Numbered from the stretch's first letter, positions 53,960 through 62,385 are shown. The stretch: 64,000 nucleotides of DNA from Flavobacteriales bacterium (GCA_016704485.1 JADJAA010000001.1:496001-560000), one strand, 5' to 3'. The notes: generated by a model not told the origin, from the letters alone. Numbers and translations are program-made.

Positions 53960-54055
53960 ATGGGAGAACGCATCCGGGACCGTGGAGAATTAACTATGCT
54001 GGTATTGGCCATTCTGAGTGTCATAGTATTGGTATGGGGATATTGGACCGCTTGA
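53960..54055 (+). CDS. Possible 31-residue single-helix membrane peptide
   Basis: A short frame from the ATG at 53960 encodes a charged head (MGERIRDRGELT) and one hydrophobic helix (MLVLAILSVIVLVWGYWTA). It lies in the gap between the divergent MORN gene and the pentaheme cytochrome. The head-plus-helix design resembles small oxidase or transporter accessory peptides, but the frame is short, no promoter is evident and chance is possible. Confidence 0.25.
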   Translation: MGERIRDRGELTMLVLAILSVIVLVWGYWTA

Positions 54056-54143
54056 GTTCCTGAATGCCCTTCTTCGGATCCGTGCAACCGGCAAACACCT
54101 CCACAGTTAGTGCATTTTCCACTGCGCGTCTACCTTTACAACC

Positions 54144-56105
54144 ATGGTATCGTCTCCGCCATCACGATTTCGGTCAATCGCATTGATCGCTTCACTTGTT
54201 GCGATTGTCCTGTTGTTCGCAGCTTGGACCGAAGCCACGCGGCCCGTTCTGGGTCCACACAGTCGTATGGATCTGGCTCGGTTCGATCGCGCTAACGATA
54301 CGTTGGAATGGGTGGTCGGCACGTACTTCACAACAAGCGGACGATGTAAAGGCTGCCATGGGCATGACGTACAAGGGCTTGCCAGTGTCGATGCACAAGG
54401 CACGGATGTGAACCTTGTCGACGACTGGCGTAGCACCATGATGGCCAACAGCGCGCGTGACCCCTTCTTCAAAGCGAAAGTGAGCCATGAAGTGCTAGTG
54501 AATCCAGGGCACCAAGGGGGGATCGAAAATAAATGCCTCAGCTGCCATGCGCCGTTGGGCATGCATGAAGAACGATTGCTTGGTCATGCACCATTCAACA
54601 TGGCGATGTTGGATACAAGCAAATTGGGAAATGATGGCGTTGGCTGCTTAAGTTGTCATATGCAATCGCCGGACGAATCCGGACATGTTTTCAGCGGCGA
54701 TCTCGAATTCCATCCTGCGCATGTTTACGGACCGTATTTCGATGACCAGATAAACCCTGCGATCATGGAGTTCTTCGTTGATTTCACACCGGGCTATGGT
54801 GAACACATCGTGAACAGCGAGGTATGTGCGGGATGCCATACCTTGATCACGGAGACGTTGGATCTTGATGGTAACATCACGGGTGACCAATTCGTTGAGC
54901 AAGCGACCTACCATGAATGGAAGAACAGCATTCATAGTGTGAACGGAACGCAGTGTAATACCTGCCACATGCCACGCATCAATGACCCTATCATCCTTGC
55001 TGCCGAATATGCTTTCCTGAACCCACAGACACCCTTCGGAAAACACCATTTCGCGGGAGCGAACGTGCATATGTTGGAGTTGTTGAAAGCCAATCGGGAA
55101 GCACTTGACCTGCGTGCGACGGAAGTGCAATTCGATAGTACGATCGAGCGCACAAAACGTATGTTGCAGGACCGGACCCTGAACGTTCAACTAAGCTTGA
55201 TCGGCCGCACTTCCGACAGCATCTTCTATTCACTTCACTTGGAGAACCGCGCTGGACATCGCTTCCCGAGTGGTTTTCCATCGCGCCGAGCCTTCATCGA
55301 GTTCATAGTACTCAACGCTGAAGGTGATACCGTTTTCAAAAGTGGCAGAACGGATAGCAGCTACGAAGTTGAAGGACATGATGCCGGTTACGAACCACAT
55401 TATGATATGATCAACCGGACGGATCAAGTGCAGATCTACGAAATGGTCATGGGCGATGTGTTCGGTAACCCGACCACCGTTCTTGAACGTGCAAAAACAC
55501 CGATCAAGGATAACAGGCTCGTACCTGTTGGCTTTTCTATGGCACATCCAAGTTACGATACCACGTTGATCGCCGGTGCTGCATTGCTGGACGACGACTT
55601 CAACTACGATAGCAACGGTATGGATGGAAGTGGTACGGATCGCGTTGACTATCATGTTGCGCTGAACGGAAATACTTCGGCATTGCGTGCTTTCGCCACG
55701 ATCTATTTCCAACCCGTACCACCTGCGTGGAACGACGAGATGTTCAGCCATAACAGCACGGAGATCGATAGTTTTCGTGACCTGTTGGATGCAAGCGACG
55801 GGACGCCGTCATTCGTTGCCATGGATTCACTTTCCGTGGGTCCGGTGGGGATAAATGAACATATGACCGATCACATTTCATTATTCCCGAACCCGGCTGT
55901 GAACGGCATCGTTCGCGTTGAGGCGACCAAGGGTGATCGCATTGAATTGATCGGCCTATATGCCGCGGATGGCCGATCGGTATTTGTGCAAAAGACACCC
56001 ATTGCGAATGGCATTGCCCTTCAGTTACCCGATGTTCCCGGCGTTTACTTCCTGACCCTCCGCATCAATGGGTCCGTGATCCTGGAACGCGTAGTAAGGC
56101 CATGA
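54144..56105 (+). CDS. Pentaheme c-type cytochrome with T9SS type A sorting domain
   Basis: This 653-residue secreted protein has an N-terminal membrane/signal helix (LIASLVAIVLLFAAWTEA) and five CxxCH haem motifs in the first 280 residues (CKGCH, CLSCH, CLSCH, CAGCH, CNTCH). A beta-rich middle region (residues 330-560, LSLIGRTSDSIFYSLHLENRAGHRFPSG in two parts) follows, and a C-terminal T9SS domain (ISLFPNPAVNGIVRVEA, GLYAADGRSVFVQ, VPGVYFLTLRING). It should therefore be carried through the outer membrane and shown at the surface or released, an unusual place for a multihaem cytochrome outside known extracellular electron-transfer bacteria. The ATG at 54144 has a TACCTTTA box 5 nt before it. 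It overlaps the MOSC gene (ATGA). Confidence 0.88.
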   Translation: MVSSPPSRFRSIALIASLVAIVLLFAAWTEATRPVLGPHSRMDLARFDRANDTLEWVVGTYFTTSGRCKGCHGHDVQGLASVDAQGTDVNLVDDWRSTMMANSARDPFFKAKVSHEVLVNPGHQGGIENKCLSCHAPLGMHEERLLGHAPFNMAMLDTSKLGNDGVGCLSCHMQSPDESGHVFSGDLEFHPAHVYGPYFDDQINPAIMEFFVDFTPGYGEHIVNSEVCAGCHTLITETLDLDGNITGDQFVEQATYHEWKNSIHSVNGTQCNTCHMPRINDPIILAAEYAFLNPQTPFGKHHFAGANVHMLELLKANREALDLRATEVQFDSTIERTKRMLQDRTLNVQLSLIGRTSDSIFYSLHLENRAGHRFPSGFPSRRAFIEFIVLNAEGDTVFKSGRTDSSYEVEGHDAGYEPHYDMINRTDQVQIYEMVMGDVFGNPTTVLERAKTPIKDNRLVPVGFSMAHPSYDTTLIAGAALLDDDFNYDSNGMDGSGTDRVDYHVALNGNTSALRAFATIYFQPVPPAWNDEMFSHNSTEIDSFRDLLDASDGTPSFVAMDSLSVGPVGINEHMTDHISLFPNPAVNGIVRVEATKGDRIELIGLYAADGRSVFVQKTPIANGIALQLPDVPGVYFLTLRINGSVILERVVRP

Positions 56106-56920
56106 CATTAGCGTTGGCATCGATCCATATCTATCCGATCAAATCACTTGGTGGCTATTCCGTTGAACGCGCTCAAGTGACACCGCGCGGACTCGAACAC
56201 GATAGACGATGGATGTTGATCGACCCCAATGGTCGATTCCTATCCCAACGGGAACATGGAGAATTGGCTTGCTTGCACGTTTCCCCGACCACCGATGGAA
56301 TGCGTGTGGTGGATATCCGGAACAGTGATGAGCTGATAATTCCTTGGGGGTTGGATCATGGTGAAACACTACGTGCTACCATTTGGAACGATGCGGTGGA
56401 TGCTTTGCTCGCACCGCAGGAAATCAATGATTGGTTCAACGAACGGTCGCTTCCTGGAATACGCTTGGTATACATGCCCGATAGCACTGTACGGCCGACC
56501 GACCCGAATTTTGCAATTGGCCAAACATCGCTAAGCGATGGTTTTCCCTTCTTGATCATTTCACAGGTCTCGTTGGATGATCTTAACCAACGGATACAAA
56601 TTGATGGTTCCGCATCCGTGATCCCGATGGAGCGCTTCAGACCTAATTTGGTGTTAGAAGGCGGCGAGCCATTTCAAGAAGATGATTGGAGCACTATCCG
56701 GATCGGTGAAACACGTTTCGAACTGGTGAAACGCTGTGCACGTTGCGTGATCACTACCACGGACCAGCGGACCGGAAGGCGTGCGAATGAACCGTTGCGG
56801 ACCTTGGCCACGTATCGGAAACGTGTAACCCCGGAAGGTGCTGTGAAACTGGAATTCGGCATGAATGCTATTTGCCTGTCAGGGAAAGTGATACAAGTTG
56901 GCGATCTTGTGACCGCATGA
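56102..56920 (+). CDS. MOSC domain-containing protein (YcbX/mARC-like)
   Basis: This 272-residue protein combines an N-terminal MOSC_N beta-barrel (IHIYPIKSLGGYSVERAQVTPRGLEHDRRWMLID, quoted as two ends) and a C-terminal MOSC domain (MERFRPNLVLEGGEPFQEDDW, then LVKRCARCVITTTD). The Cys in RCARC matches the molybdenum-ligating Cys of YcbX and mARC proteins, which reduce N-hydroxylated compounds. No ferredoxin domain is fused, so it needs an external electron donor. It is translationally coupled to the cytochrome before it and to the transporter after it (both ATGA overlaps), though this may reflect compact gene packing rather than shared function. Confidence 0.9.
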   Translation: MTLALASIHIYPIKSLGGYSVERAQVTPRGLEHDRRWMLIDPNGRFLSQREHGELACLHVSPTTDGMRVVDIRNSDELIIPWGLDHGETLRATIWNDAVDALLAPQEINDWFNERSLPGIRLVYMPDSTVRPTDPNFAIGQTSLSDGFPFLIISQVSLDDLNQRIQIDGSASVIPMERFRPNLVLEGGEPFQEDDWSTIRIGETRFELVKRCARCVITTTDQRTGRRANEPLRTLATYRKRVTPEGAVKLEFGMNAICLSGKVIQVGDLVTA

Positions 56921-57702
56921 TCCACTCAATCCTTTCCGATAAAGCCACGCGACTTTACCTGATCCTCGGTGGCTTCTTCGTGGTAAATGCGATCATGGCC
57001 GAGATGATCGGTGTGAAATTGTTCCAGCTCGAAACTGTATTTGGTCTTTCGAAAGCGGACTTCACTTTACTTGGTCAACCCCACTTGAGCTTTGCACTAA
57101 GTGTTGGTGTGCTGCCATGGCCGATCGTCTTCATCATGACCGATGTGATCAACGACTATTATGGTGTCCGTGGTGTCCGTTTTCTGACATTGCTCACTAC
57201 TGCACTTATCGCATTCGCTTTTCTTGTTCTTTATTTCGCTATACATATTGCACCTGCCGATTTCTGGATCGGCACCAGCGTTGAACAAGGAGTCCCGGAC
57301 ATGCAGGCCGCCTTCACGGCGATCTTCGGGCAGGGTATGAACATCATCGTGGGATCGTTGACCGCATTCGTCGTTGGTCAGCTATTGGACGCGTGGGTGT
57401 TCAGAAGCATCAAACGCGTTACCGGCGACAAACGGATCTGGTTGCGTGCAACCGGCAGCACGATCATAAGCCAATTGATCGATAGCGTTGTGGTGACCTA
57501 CGTTGCATTCTTCGCATTCAAAGGATGGTCGTTCCAATTATGTACAGCATTGGTGCTCACGGCATACTGTTACAAACTGGTGATAGCAGTGTTAGCTACT
57601 CCATTGATCTATCTCGCACACTCCGGTGTTGAGCGGTATCTTGGCCGACCTAAGGCTGAAGCAATGCGTGCAGCTGCCCTGAGAAGAAGTGACGAACAGT
57701 GA
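56917..57702 (+). CDS. Queuosine precursor transporter (YhhQ/VUT family)
   Basis: This 261-residue integral membrane protein has six or seven helices. The family signature is clear: GVLPWPIVFIMTDVINDYYG, with the Trp-Pro-x-x-Phe...Asp-x-x-Asn motif, and later IISQLIDSVVVTYVAF. Members import queuosine precursors (preQ0/preQ1), which fits with queG in the same window. The ATG at 56917 overlaps the MOSC stop; a longer frame begins inside the MOSC gene and is rejected. The next gene overlaps its stop via GTGA. Confidence 0.93.
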   Translation: MIHSILSDKATRLYLILGGFFVVNAIMAEMIGVKLFQLETVFGLSKADFTLLGQPHLSFALSVGVLPWPIVFIMTDVINDYYGVRGVRFLTLLTTALIAFAFLVLYFAIHIAPADFWIGTSVEQGVPDMQAAFTAIFGQGMNIIVGSLTAFVVGQLLDAWVFRSIKRVTGDKRIWLRATGSTIISQLIDSVVVTYVAFFAFKGWSFQLCTALVLTAYCYKLVIAVLATPLIYLAHSGVERYLGRPKAEAMRAAALRRSDEQ

Positions 57703-58223
57703 ACGATTCAGTGATCATAGAACCGATCCGAAAGGATGATCACGAAGGCCTTTTCCGACTAGTGGATAAGGAACGGGCACGGTTATCGACCTACTTCCCT
57801 GTTACGTGTTCGCGTTGTTCCGATCCGCGACATACGCGTCGGTATATCAAGGAGATATTAGCGCTCAGCGACAAGCGCGAACTGTTCTGTTTCCTGCTGC
57901 GCGATTATGAAGGAAGCGATCCGATCGGTGCAGTGTTCCTCAAGGAGTTCGATTGGAGCATTCCGAAATGTGAGATAGCCTATTTCATCAATTCGATCTT
58001 CGAGAAACGTGGTGCTACGAGCTTGGGTGTAATGTGGGCCGTGGATCATGCTTTCACCAACCTCGGCGTGGAGAAAGTATATGCCAGGATCTCTCCGGAG
58101 AATATTGGGAGCATCAAAGTAGTGGAGAACTGTGGGTTCCAACGTGAAGGATTATTGCGCCGCGATTTCCGCACAAGCAAAGGGGAGCTGCTGGATGTTT
58201 ATATGTACAGTTGTTTGAGGTAA
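57699..58223 (+). CDS. GNAT family N-acetyltransferase (RimJ/RimL-like)
   Basis: This 174-residue acetyltransferase is similar in layout to ribosomal-protein acetyltransferases: strand-rich N-domain, CEIAYFINSIFEKRGATSLGVMWAVDHAF with the acetyl-CoA-binding RGATSLG loop, and the C-terminal SIKVVENCGFQREGLLRRDF typical of RimJ/RimL/SpeG-like GNATs. The start is GTG at 57699, overlapping the transporter stop as GTGA. The substrate (protein N-terminus, polyamine or antibiotic) cannot be told. Confidence 0.9.
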   Translation: MNDSVIIEPIRKDDHEGLFRLVDKERARLSTYFPVTCSRCSDPRHTRRYIKEILALSDKRELFCFLLRDYEGSDPIGAVFLKEFDWSIPKCEIAYFINSIFEKRGATSLGVMWAVDHAFTNLGVEKVYARISPENIGSIKVVENCGFQREGLLRRDFRTSKGELLDVYMYSCLR

Positions 58224-58373
58224 TTTCTGATTCCGGATTGCTGATGCCTGATTCCTAGCATTCACCCGGACTGTAATGACCAGGCTTCGGGTGATCGCGG
58301 ATCGGTCCAGAGACTCGTTGGTATAGCACTCTTTCTTTCCTTCGTCCTGCGATCTTTGTACTGTATCCCGATA

Positions 58374-58556
58374 ATGGCTAAGAAGAAAACTCATATCAGC
58401 AAGAAAGAGCTGCTCAAGATCGAGAAGGGCGCGGTGCGTAAAGAGCAGAAGGAACAAGGTGCACTGGACGGCCGTTTCCGTGAAAAGATGGTGCCTAACA
58501 AAAAGCGAAAGGCGCAACGCAAGCGCGATAAGGATATCGACGCTGAAGACCTTTAA
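58374..58556 (+). CDS. Small very basic protein, function unknown
   Basis: This 60-residue protein is nearly all Lys, Arg, Glu and Asp (MAKKKTHISKKELLKIEKG, KKRKAQRKRDKD), predicted to be a charged helix. The ATG at 58374 is used; a GATCTTTG box 15 nt upstream is one base from the -7 consensus. Such small basic proteins are common in Bacteroidota near informational genes and could bind nucleic acid, but I know of no specific function. A nested inverted repeat begins 2 nt after its stop. Confidence 0.6.
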   Translation: MAKKKTHISKKELLKIEKGAVRKEQKEQGALDGRFREKMVPNKKRKAQRKRDKDIDAEDL

Positions 58557-58558
58557 TG

Positions 58559-58733
58559 CCATTTGGAAATAGAGACCCATCCAACCTGCTCGCTCTTTTC
58601 CGCCCATGCTTCTTCAAAAAATAGTTCCGTAGCTATGGCTATGCAACTATTTTTTGAATCGCCTGGTCATAAATTAACACGTGCCTTCGGCAGTCAGGTT
58701 CGCATCTTCGGACGAATCTCTATTTCCAAATGG
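58559..58733. repeat. Nested inverted-repeat element, 175 bp (MITE-like or double terminator)
   Basis: The ends are perfect 17-bp inverted repeats: CCATTTGGAAATAGAGA (58559-58575) and TCTCTATTTCCAAATGG (58717-58733). Inside is a second hairpin: TTCAAAAAATAGTT (58613-58626) with AACTATTTTTTGAA (58645-58658), whose loop again contains TAGC/GCTA. The inner stem has T-rich ends on both strands and could be a bidirectional terminator for the convergent genes. No target-site duplication is visible at the edges and no transposase is encoded, so a mobile origin is not proven. Confidence 0.75.
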
Positions 58734-58738
58734 TATAA

Positions 58739-59725
58739 CTACGATCCCGGCGGTGTCCACTTCTCGATCACACTGGCGACCGGCTTGATCGTTCGCAAGT
58801 AATCGTAGATCGCGCCAAGGTCCTCCGTTGTCATGGAGGCATACATCATCCACGGCATGGGTGTTTGCATGTCTCCGCGCTCCCAGTTGACAGCCGGAAC
58901 AACGTATGCACTATCCTGATAAAGTTTGAAGCGTTGGATGAATTGCTCTTTCGACCATTTACCGATACCACCATCTTCACTTGGGGTGATATTCGCCGAA
59001 CGTACAATACTGCCATTCGGGAATTGGAACTCAAAGCCACCCGCGAGCGGCTCTCCGATCTTCTTGCCTTTTTCGGTGTGCGTGTGGCACTCAATGCATG
59101 CAGCCGCATTCGTGACGTACTCCCCATAATTCGGATCGGTCATTGCGGGCCGCGCCATTGGATGGGGAGGTTCTGGTACAGTGCGCATGATCAAATTCAC
59201 GGGGAGATCGATCACACTTTCAGGATAGGGTTTCGTCTCGATCGGATCGAGGGAACGCAAGTAGGCGATGATGCTATACACATCCTCGGTTGCCAACTTG
59301 TTGTAATTCATATACGGCATCACCGGAAAGAAGGGGTGCCCATCCTTGCTCACACCGCTGGTGATCGCACGGTATATCTCGCCATCGCTCCAATTCTTCA
59401 TGGTGAATGGCGTGATGTTCTTCGCGTAGAACTCGCCGGGGAACTGCATCGTGCGATCGAACTTATCGCCACCTGCGCCTGCGGTACCAAGTATGGGTGG
59501 TGCCGCGAACGCGTTCCAATCACGCTGACTGTGACAGTCCATACAAACGCACACACTATTCGCCAGATAAGCGCCACGTTCTACTCGTTCGGGCGTTACT
59601 TCCACCTTCAGGTCAGATGGTGCGTCGATGCCTGGAAGTGCTTGGGTGATGTAGGTGACACCAAGGAGCGCGATCAACACGATCGCGAGAACCAGGATCA
59701 CGAGGACCTTGATAACAGTTTTCAT
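58739..59725 (-). CDS. Membrane-anchored diheme cytochrome c
   Basis: This 328-residue protein has one N-terminal helix (VIKVLVILVLAIVLIALLGV) and two cytochrome c domains. Haem motifs CMDCH (in SVCVCMDCHSQRDW) and CIECH (in NAAACIECHTHTEKG); the axial Met candidates are in FPVMPYMNYNKL and TPMPWMMYASMT. The two-domain arrangement resembles diheme cytochromes that serve dehydrogenases in the periplasm. The ATG at 59725 starts the helix; its promoter is probably TTTG-N20-TATATTTA at 59791-59822, with a leader of about 60 nt. It is divergent from the formate dehydrogenase operon, but no direct link is shown. Confidence 0.88.
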   Translation of the reverse strand: MKTVIKVLVILVLAIVLIALLGVTYITQALPGIDAPSDLKVEVTPERVERGAYLANSVCVCMDCHSQRDWNAFAAPPILGTAGAGGDKFDRTMQFPGEFYAKNITPFTMKNWSDGEIYRAITSGVSKDGHPFFPVMPYMNYNKLATEDVYSIIAYLRSLDPIETKPYPESVIDLPVNLIMRTVPEPPHPMARPAMTDPNYGEYVTNAAACIECHTHTEKGKKIGEPLAGGFEFQFPNGSIVRSANITPSEDGGIGKWSKEQFIQRFKLYQDSAYVVPAVNWERGDMQTPMPWMMYASMTTEDLGAIYDYLRTIKPVASVIEKWTPPGS

Positions 59726-59790
59726 GGGAGAGGTTTTTTTTTGAACGTGATGATCACAATAACTACGAGAACCGGTCTGTGATCCAAACG

Positions 59791-59822
59791 TAAATATAAT
59801 GTGTTTTCGATCCGAATGCAAA
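59791..59822 (-). promoter_or_regulatory. Promoter of the diheme cytochrome gene
   Basis: On the minus strand TTTG (59822-59819) and TATATTTA (59798-59791) are separated by 20 nt, close to the Bacteroidota consensus with one mismatch in the -7 box. Confidence 0.6.
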
Positions 59823-59898
59823 ACCGAAAACAACTGAACTTCACCCTGTTGAATAGTCGACCCTTATGACTCTTATCGCGAAAGCCGATCCCGCTTAG

Positions 59899-59906
59899 TA
59901 TCTTCG
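59899..59906 (+). promoter_or_regulatory. Candidate -7 box for formate dehydrogenase operon
   Basis: TATCTTCG, one base from TAnnTTTG, ends 7 nt before the ATG at 59914. No -33 TTTG at the usual distance. Confidence 0.4.
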
Positions 59907-59913
59907 GAACCGC

Positions 59914-61620
59914 ATGTCCAAGAACATTACATCACTCAGCGGCCGGGACGGAAAGGAGTTGGACGACTCCTTATGGGAACGGCTGCAACAAGTTGCTAAT
60001 TCCGGCCATGGTTCGCCATCCGGTCAAATGTTAACGGAGGTCGCACAGGATTTCCTGGTGGGTGAAGCCGTTACTTACGGCACCAGTTCATTCTATGATT
60101 TCCTGAAGCGCGACAACAAGGACATCAAAGCATACGTGTGCAACGGCAGTACATGCTTGGTGGCCGGAACACAGGATCGCGTAAGTCGTGAACTGAAGCG
60201 TCATTTCAAAGCTGAGGAGATCGGGCACATGTGTTGCCTCGGACGCTGCCACGAGAACAGCGCGTTCAACGTCGGCGGACGGAATTACAGTGGCGATGCG
60301 ATCGAACACATCGATGCTTTAGTGAAGGGCACTTCGTCTCCGCAAAGCGGAAAACACCACGTGGACACTTCCATGGAACAGCCGATACTCACGGCCCCGA
60401 TGCCCGCGCTTGATGCGTTCTACGTATTGTGGGAACGTGTGTTGAAAGCCGATCCGAAGGATATTCTAAACGAGATCACCGTCGCTACGATCCGCGGTCG
60501 TGGTGGTGCAGGTTTCCCGATGGGATTCAAGCTACAAGCATGTCGCGATGCAGAGGATAGAACCGGGAACGGCACGCCCCGAAAGTACATTGTGTGTAAT
60601 GCGGATGAAGGTGATCCGGCAGCTTTCAGCGATCGCTATTTATTGGAACAACGCCCTCATTTAGTGCTGCTCGGAATGATGATCGCAGGTTACTGCGCCG
60701 GTGCCGATACGGGTGTTTTGTACATCCGTGCCGAGTACCCCGAAGCCGTTGCGATCGTAAAGCAAGCCGTGAAGGATATCGAAGCGAAAGGCTGGATCGG
60801 AAAAGACATTAAAGGCAGTGGTTTCAACTACCGTTTCAAGGTGATCATGGCCGCTGGCGCATATGTGTGTGGCGAAGAAACCGCCCTACTGAACAGCATC
60901 GAAGGCAAGCGTGGCGAAGTGCGTACACGTCCACCCTACCCTGCACAACAAGGGCTCTTCAACCGACCAACATTGGTGAACAATGTGGAGACGCTAGCAT
61001 GTGTTCCTTGGGTGATCCAGAACGGAGGTGCAGCCTTCACAAAGATCGGTACCGAGAAAAGTAACGGCAGTAAATTAGTGAGCCTCGATAGCGCGTTCAA
61101 TAGACCCGGTTTGTACGAAGTGGAGTGTGGCACACCTTTGCGGAAAGTGATCGACGAACTCGGCCAAGGCTTTAAAAAGAAAGTGAAAGCACTGCACATC
61201 GGCGGGCCACTTGGCGGCATCGTTCCCCTGAGTAAGATCGATGCACTCGGTATCGACTTCGAAAGCTTCCAGAAGGAAGGTTTCCTACTCGGTCATGCCA
61301 GCGTGTTGAGCATTCCAGAGGATTTCCCGATGGTGGAATACCTCGAGCACCTCTTCCAATTCACGGCAGTGGAAAGCTGCGGAAAATGTTTCCCTTGTCG
61401 TATCGGTAGCAAACGCGGAGAGGAGTTATTGCATCAAGCGCAAGCGAACGGAAACACCATCAACCGCGCACTCTTCAACGACCTATTGGAGACCATGGAG
61501 ATCGGAAGTCTATGCGCCCTGGGTGGTGGATTGCCGCTTGGTATTAAGAATGCGCTGCAGTATTTTGATGATGAGTTGAAGGCGTATTTCAAGGTCTCAG
61601 AACCCCAAAGCCGACCATAG
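59914..61620 (+). CDS. NAD-dependent formate dehydrogenase beta subunit (NuoE-NuoF fusion)
   Basis: This 568-residue diaphorase subunit fuses a NuoE-like 2Fe-2S domain (residues 20-140, Cys in CNGSTCLVAG and CCLGRC) to a NuoF-like NAD/FMN domain. NuoF motifs: RGRGGAGFPMGFK (NADH), CNADEGDPAAFSDRYLLEQRPH (FMN; given in two parts), GAYVCGEETALLNSIEGKRG, and the 4Fe-4S site ESCGKCFPCRIGSKRGEELL with a fourth Cys in GSLCALGGG. It passes electrons between NAD and the Mo/W alpha subunit. The alpha subunit gene is at 63004 in the same direction. Complex I NuoF is excluded by the fused NuoE domain and the FDH neighbour. Confidence 0.92.
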   Translation: MSKNITSLSGRDGKELDDSLWERLQQVANSGHGSPSGQMLTEVAQDFLVGEAVTYGTSSFYDFLKRDNKDIKAYVCNGSTCLVAGTQDRVSRELKRHFKAEEIGHMCCLGRCHENSAFNVGGRNYSGDAIEHIDALVKGTSSPQSGKHHVDTSMEQPILTAPMPALDAFYVLWERVLKADPKDILNEITVATIRGRGGAGFPMGFKLQACRDAEDRTGNGTPRKYIVCNADEGDPAAFSDRYLLEQRPHLVLLGMMIAGYCAGADTGVLYIRAEYPEAVAIVKQAVKDIEAKGWIGKDIKGSGFNYRFKVIMAAGAYVCGEETALLNSIEGKRGEVRTRPPYPAQQGLFNRPTLVNNVETLACVPWVIQNGGAAFTKIGTEKSNGSKLVSLDSAFNRPGLYEVECGTPLRKVIDELGQGFKKKVKALHIGGPLGGIVPLSKIDALGIDFESFQKEGFLLGHASVLSIPEDFPMVEYLEHLFQFTAVESCGKCFPCRIGSKRGEELLHQAQANGNTINRALFNDLLETMEIGSLCALGGGLPLGIKNALQYFDDELKAYFKVSEPQSRP

Positions 61621-62385
61621 ATGTCAGCTGCATTCAATTGTCTTGGCTCAAAATTGATCAAAGGATCGTTTTGGTGCATAGCAATTCTTGCAATACTTGC
61701 AGGTTCATCTTGCAAGAAGGACTTGGAACACATAGAGCCAACTGTTTTGCAATCAGATTCTGATTGGCCTGCACATTTATACCATCATACGGCGGAATGG
61801 CATACTTACACTGCGTCTTATGCCGTATCGCCTTCTCCAATGTGGCCAGATACCTACACGCTTGACTCAACTTGGCGAACCATTGGTGGCGATACCACTA
61901 TCAATACATACACTGTCACCGACTTTTCTGGAACAGTTGGACCTTCAACTCCAAAAGTCTATCAACGTTCAGAAGTAAGGCGTAGGCGAGCATATTGGGA
62001 ATTGACCAACGGTAACAACCCCAGTACCAGCGGAGGCAGCGTAACATGGTCGACATCAGTCAGTGGATTCTTCCGCCAAGACACGCTGGCCAAACGGGTT
62101 TATAGTGTAGGTTACCAGACGATTGCTCCTTATGGTGTTCTTCCATATGAAATGATCGTGTACGATTACAGTTTGGAGTTGGGTGATACTGTGCCCAGAA
62201 GTAGTTGGAACTATTATTCGAGTACGATCTATACCATTGATTCCATGGAGCAATGGTCCATCGGTAGTACCTCGCGCAAAGCATGGCACATCCAGCCAAC
62301 AGACCGTTGGTTCGTGGAGGGTATCGGAGAGGTCGACAATCGTTTCGTTTATTTCCATAGTGATGTATTGAATTACGATCCTTGA
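61621..62385 (+). CDS. Putative lipoprotein of unknown function inside the FDH operon
   Basis: This 254-residue lipoprotein has a lipobox (LAGSSC at about residues 26-31, followed by KK). The mature part is beta-strand rich with many Trp, Tyr and Thr residues (WHTYTASYAVSP, SVTWSTSVSGFF, WNYYSSTIYTIDSM) and no domain I recognise. The ATG follows the upstream stop without a gap. Its base composition is visibly more AT-rich than the flanking FDH genes, and an outer-membrane-type lipoprotein has no obvious role in formate oxidation, so it may be a later insertion. Confidence 0.7.
   Translation: MSAAFNCLGSKLIKGSFWCIAILAILAGSSCKKDLEHIEPTVLQSDSDWPAHLYHHTAEWHTYTASYAVSPSPMWPDTYTLDSTWRTIGGDTTINTYTVTDFSGTVGPSTPKVYQRSEVRRRRAYWELTNGNNPSTSGGSVTWSTSVSGFFRQDTLAKRVYSVGYQTIAPYGVLPYEMIVYDYSLELGDTVPRSSWNYYSSTIYTIDSMEQWSIGSTSRKAWHIQPTDRWFVEGIGEVDNRFVYFHSDVLNYDP

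Noticed and set aside
58865..59782. 305-codon open frame on the plus strand
   Set aside because: Antisense to the diheme cytochrome, whose haem motifs and membrane helix prove the minus-strand frame.
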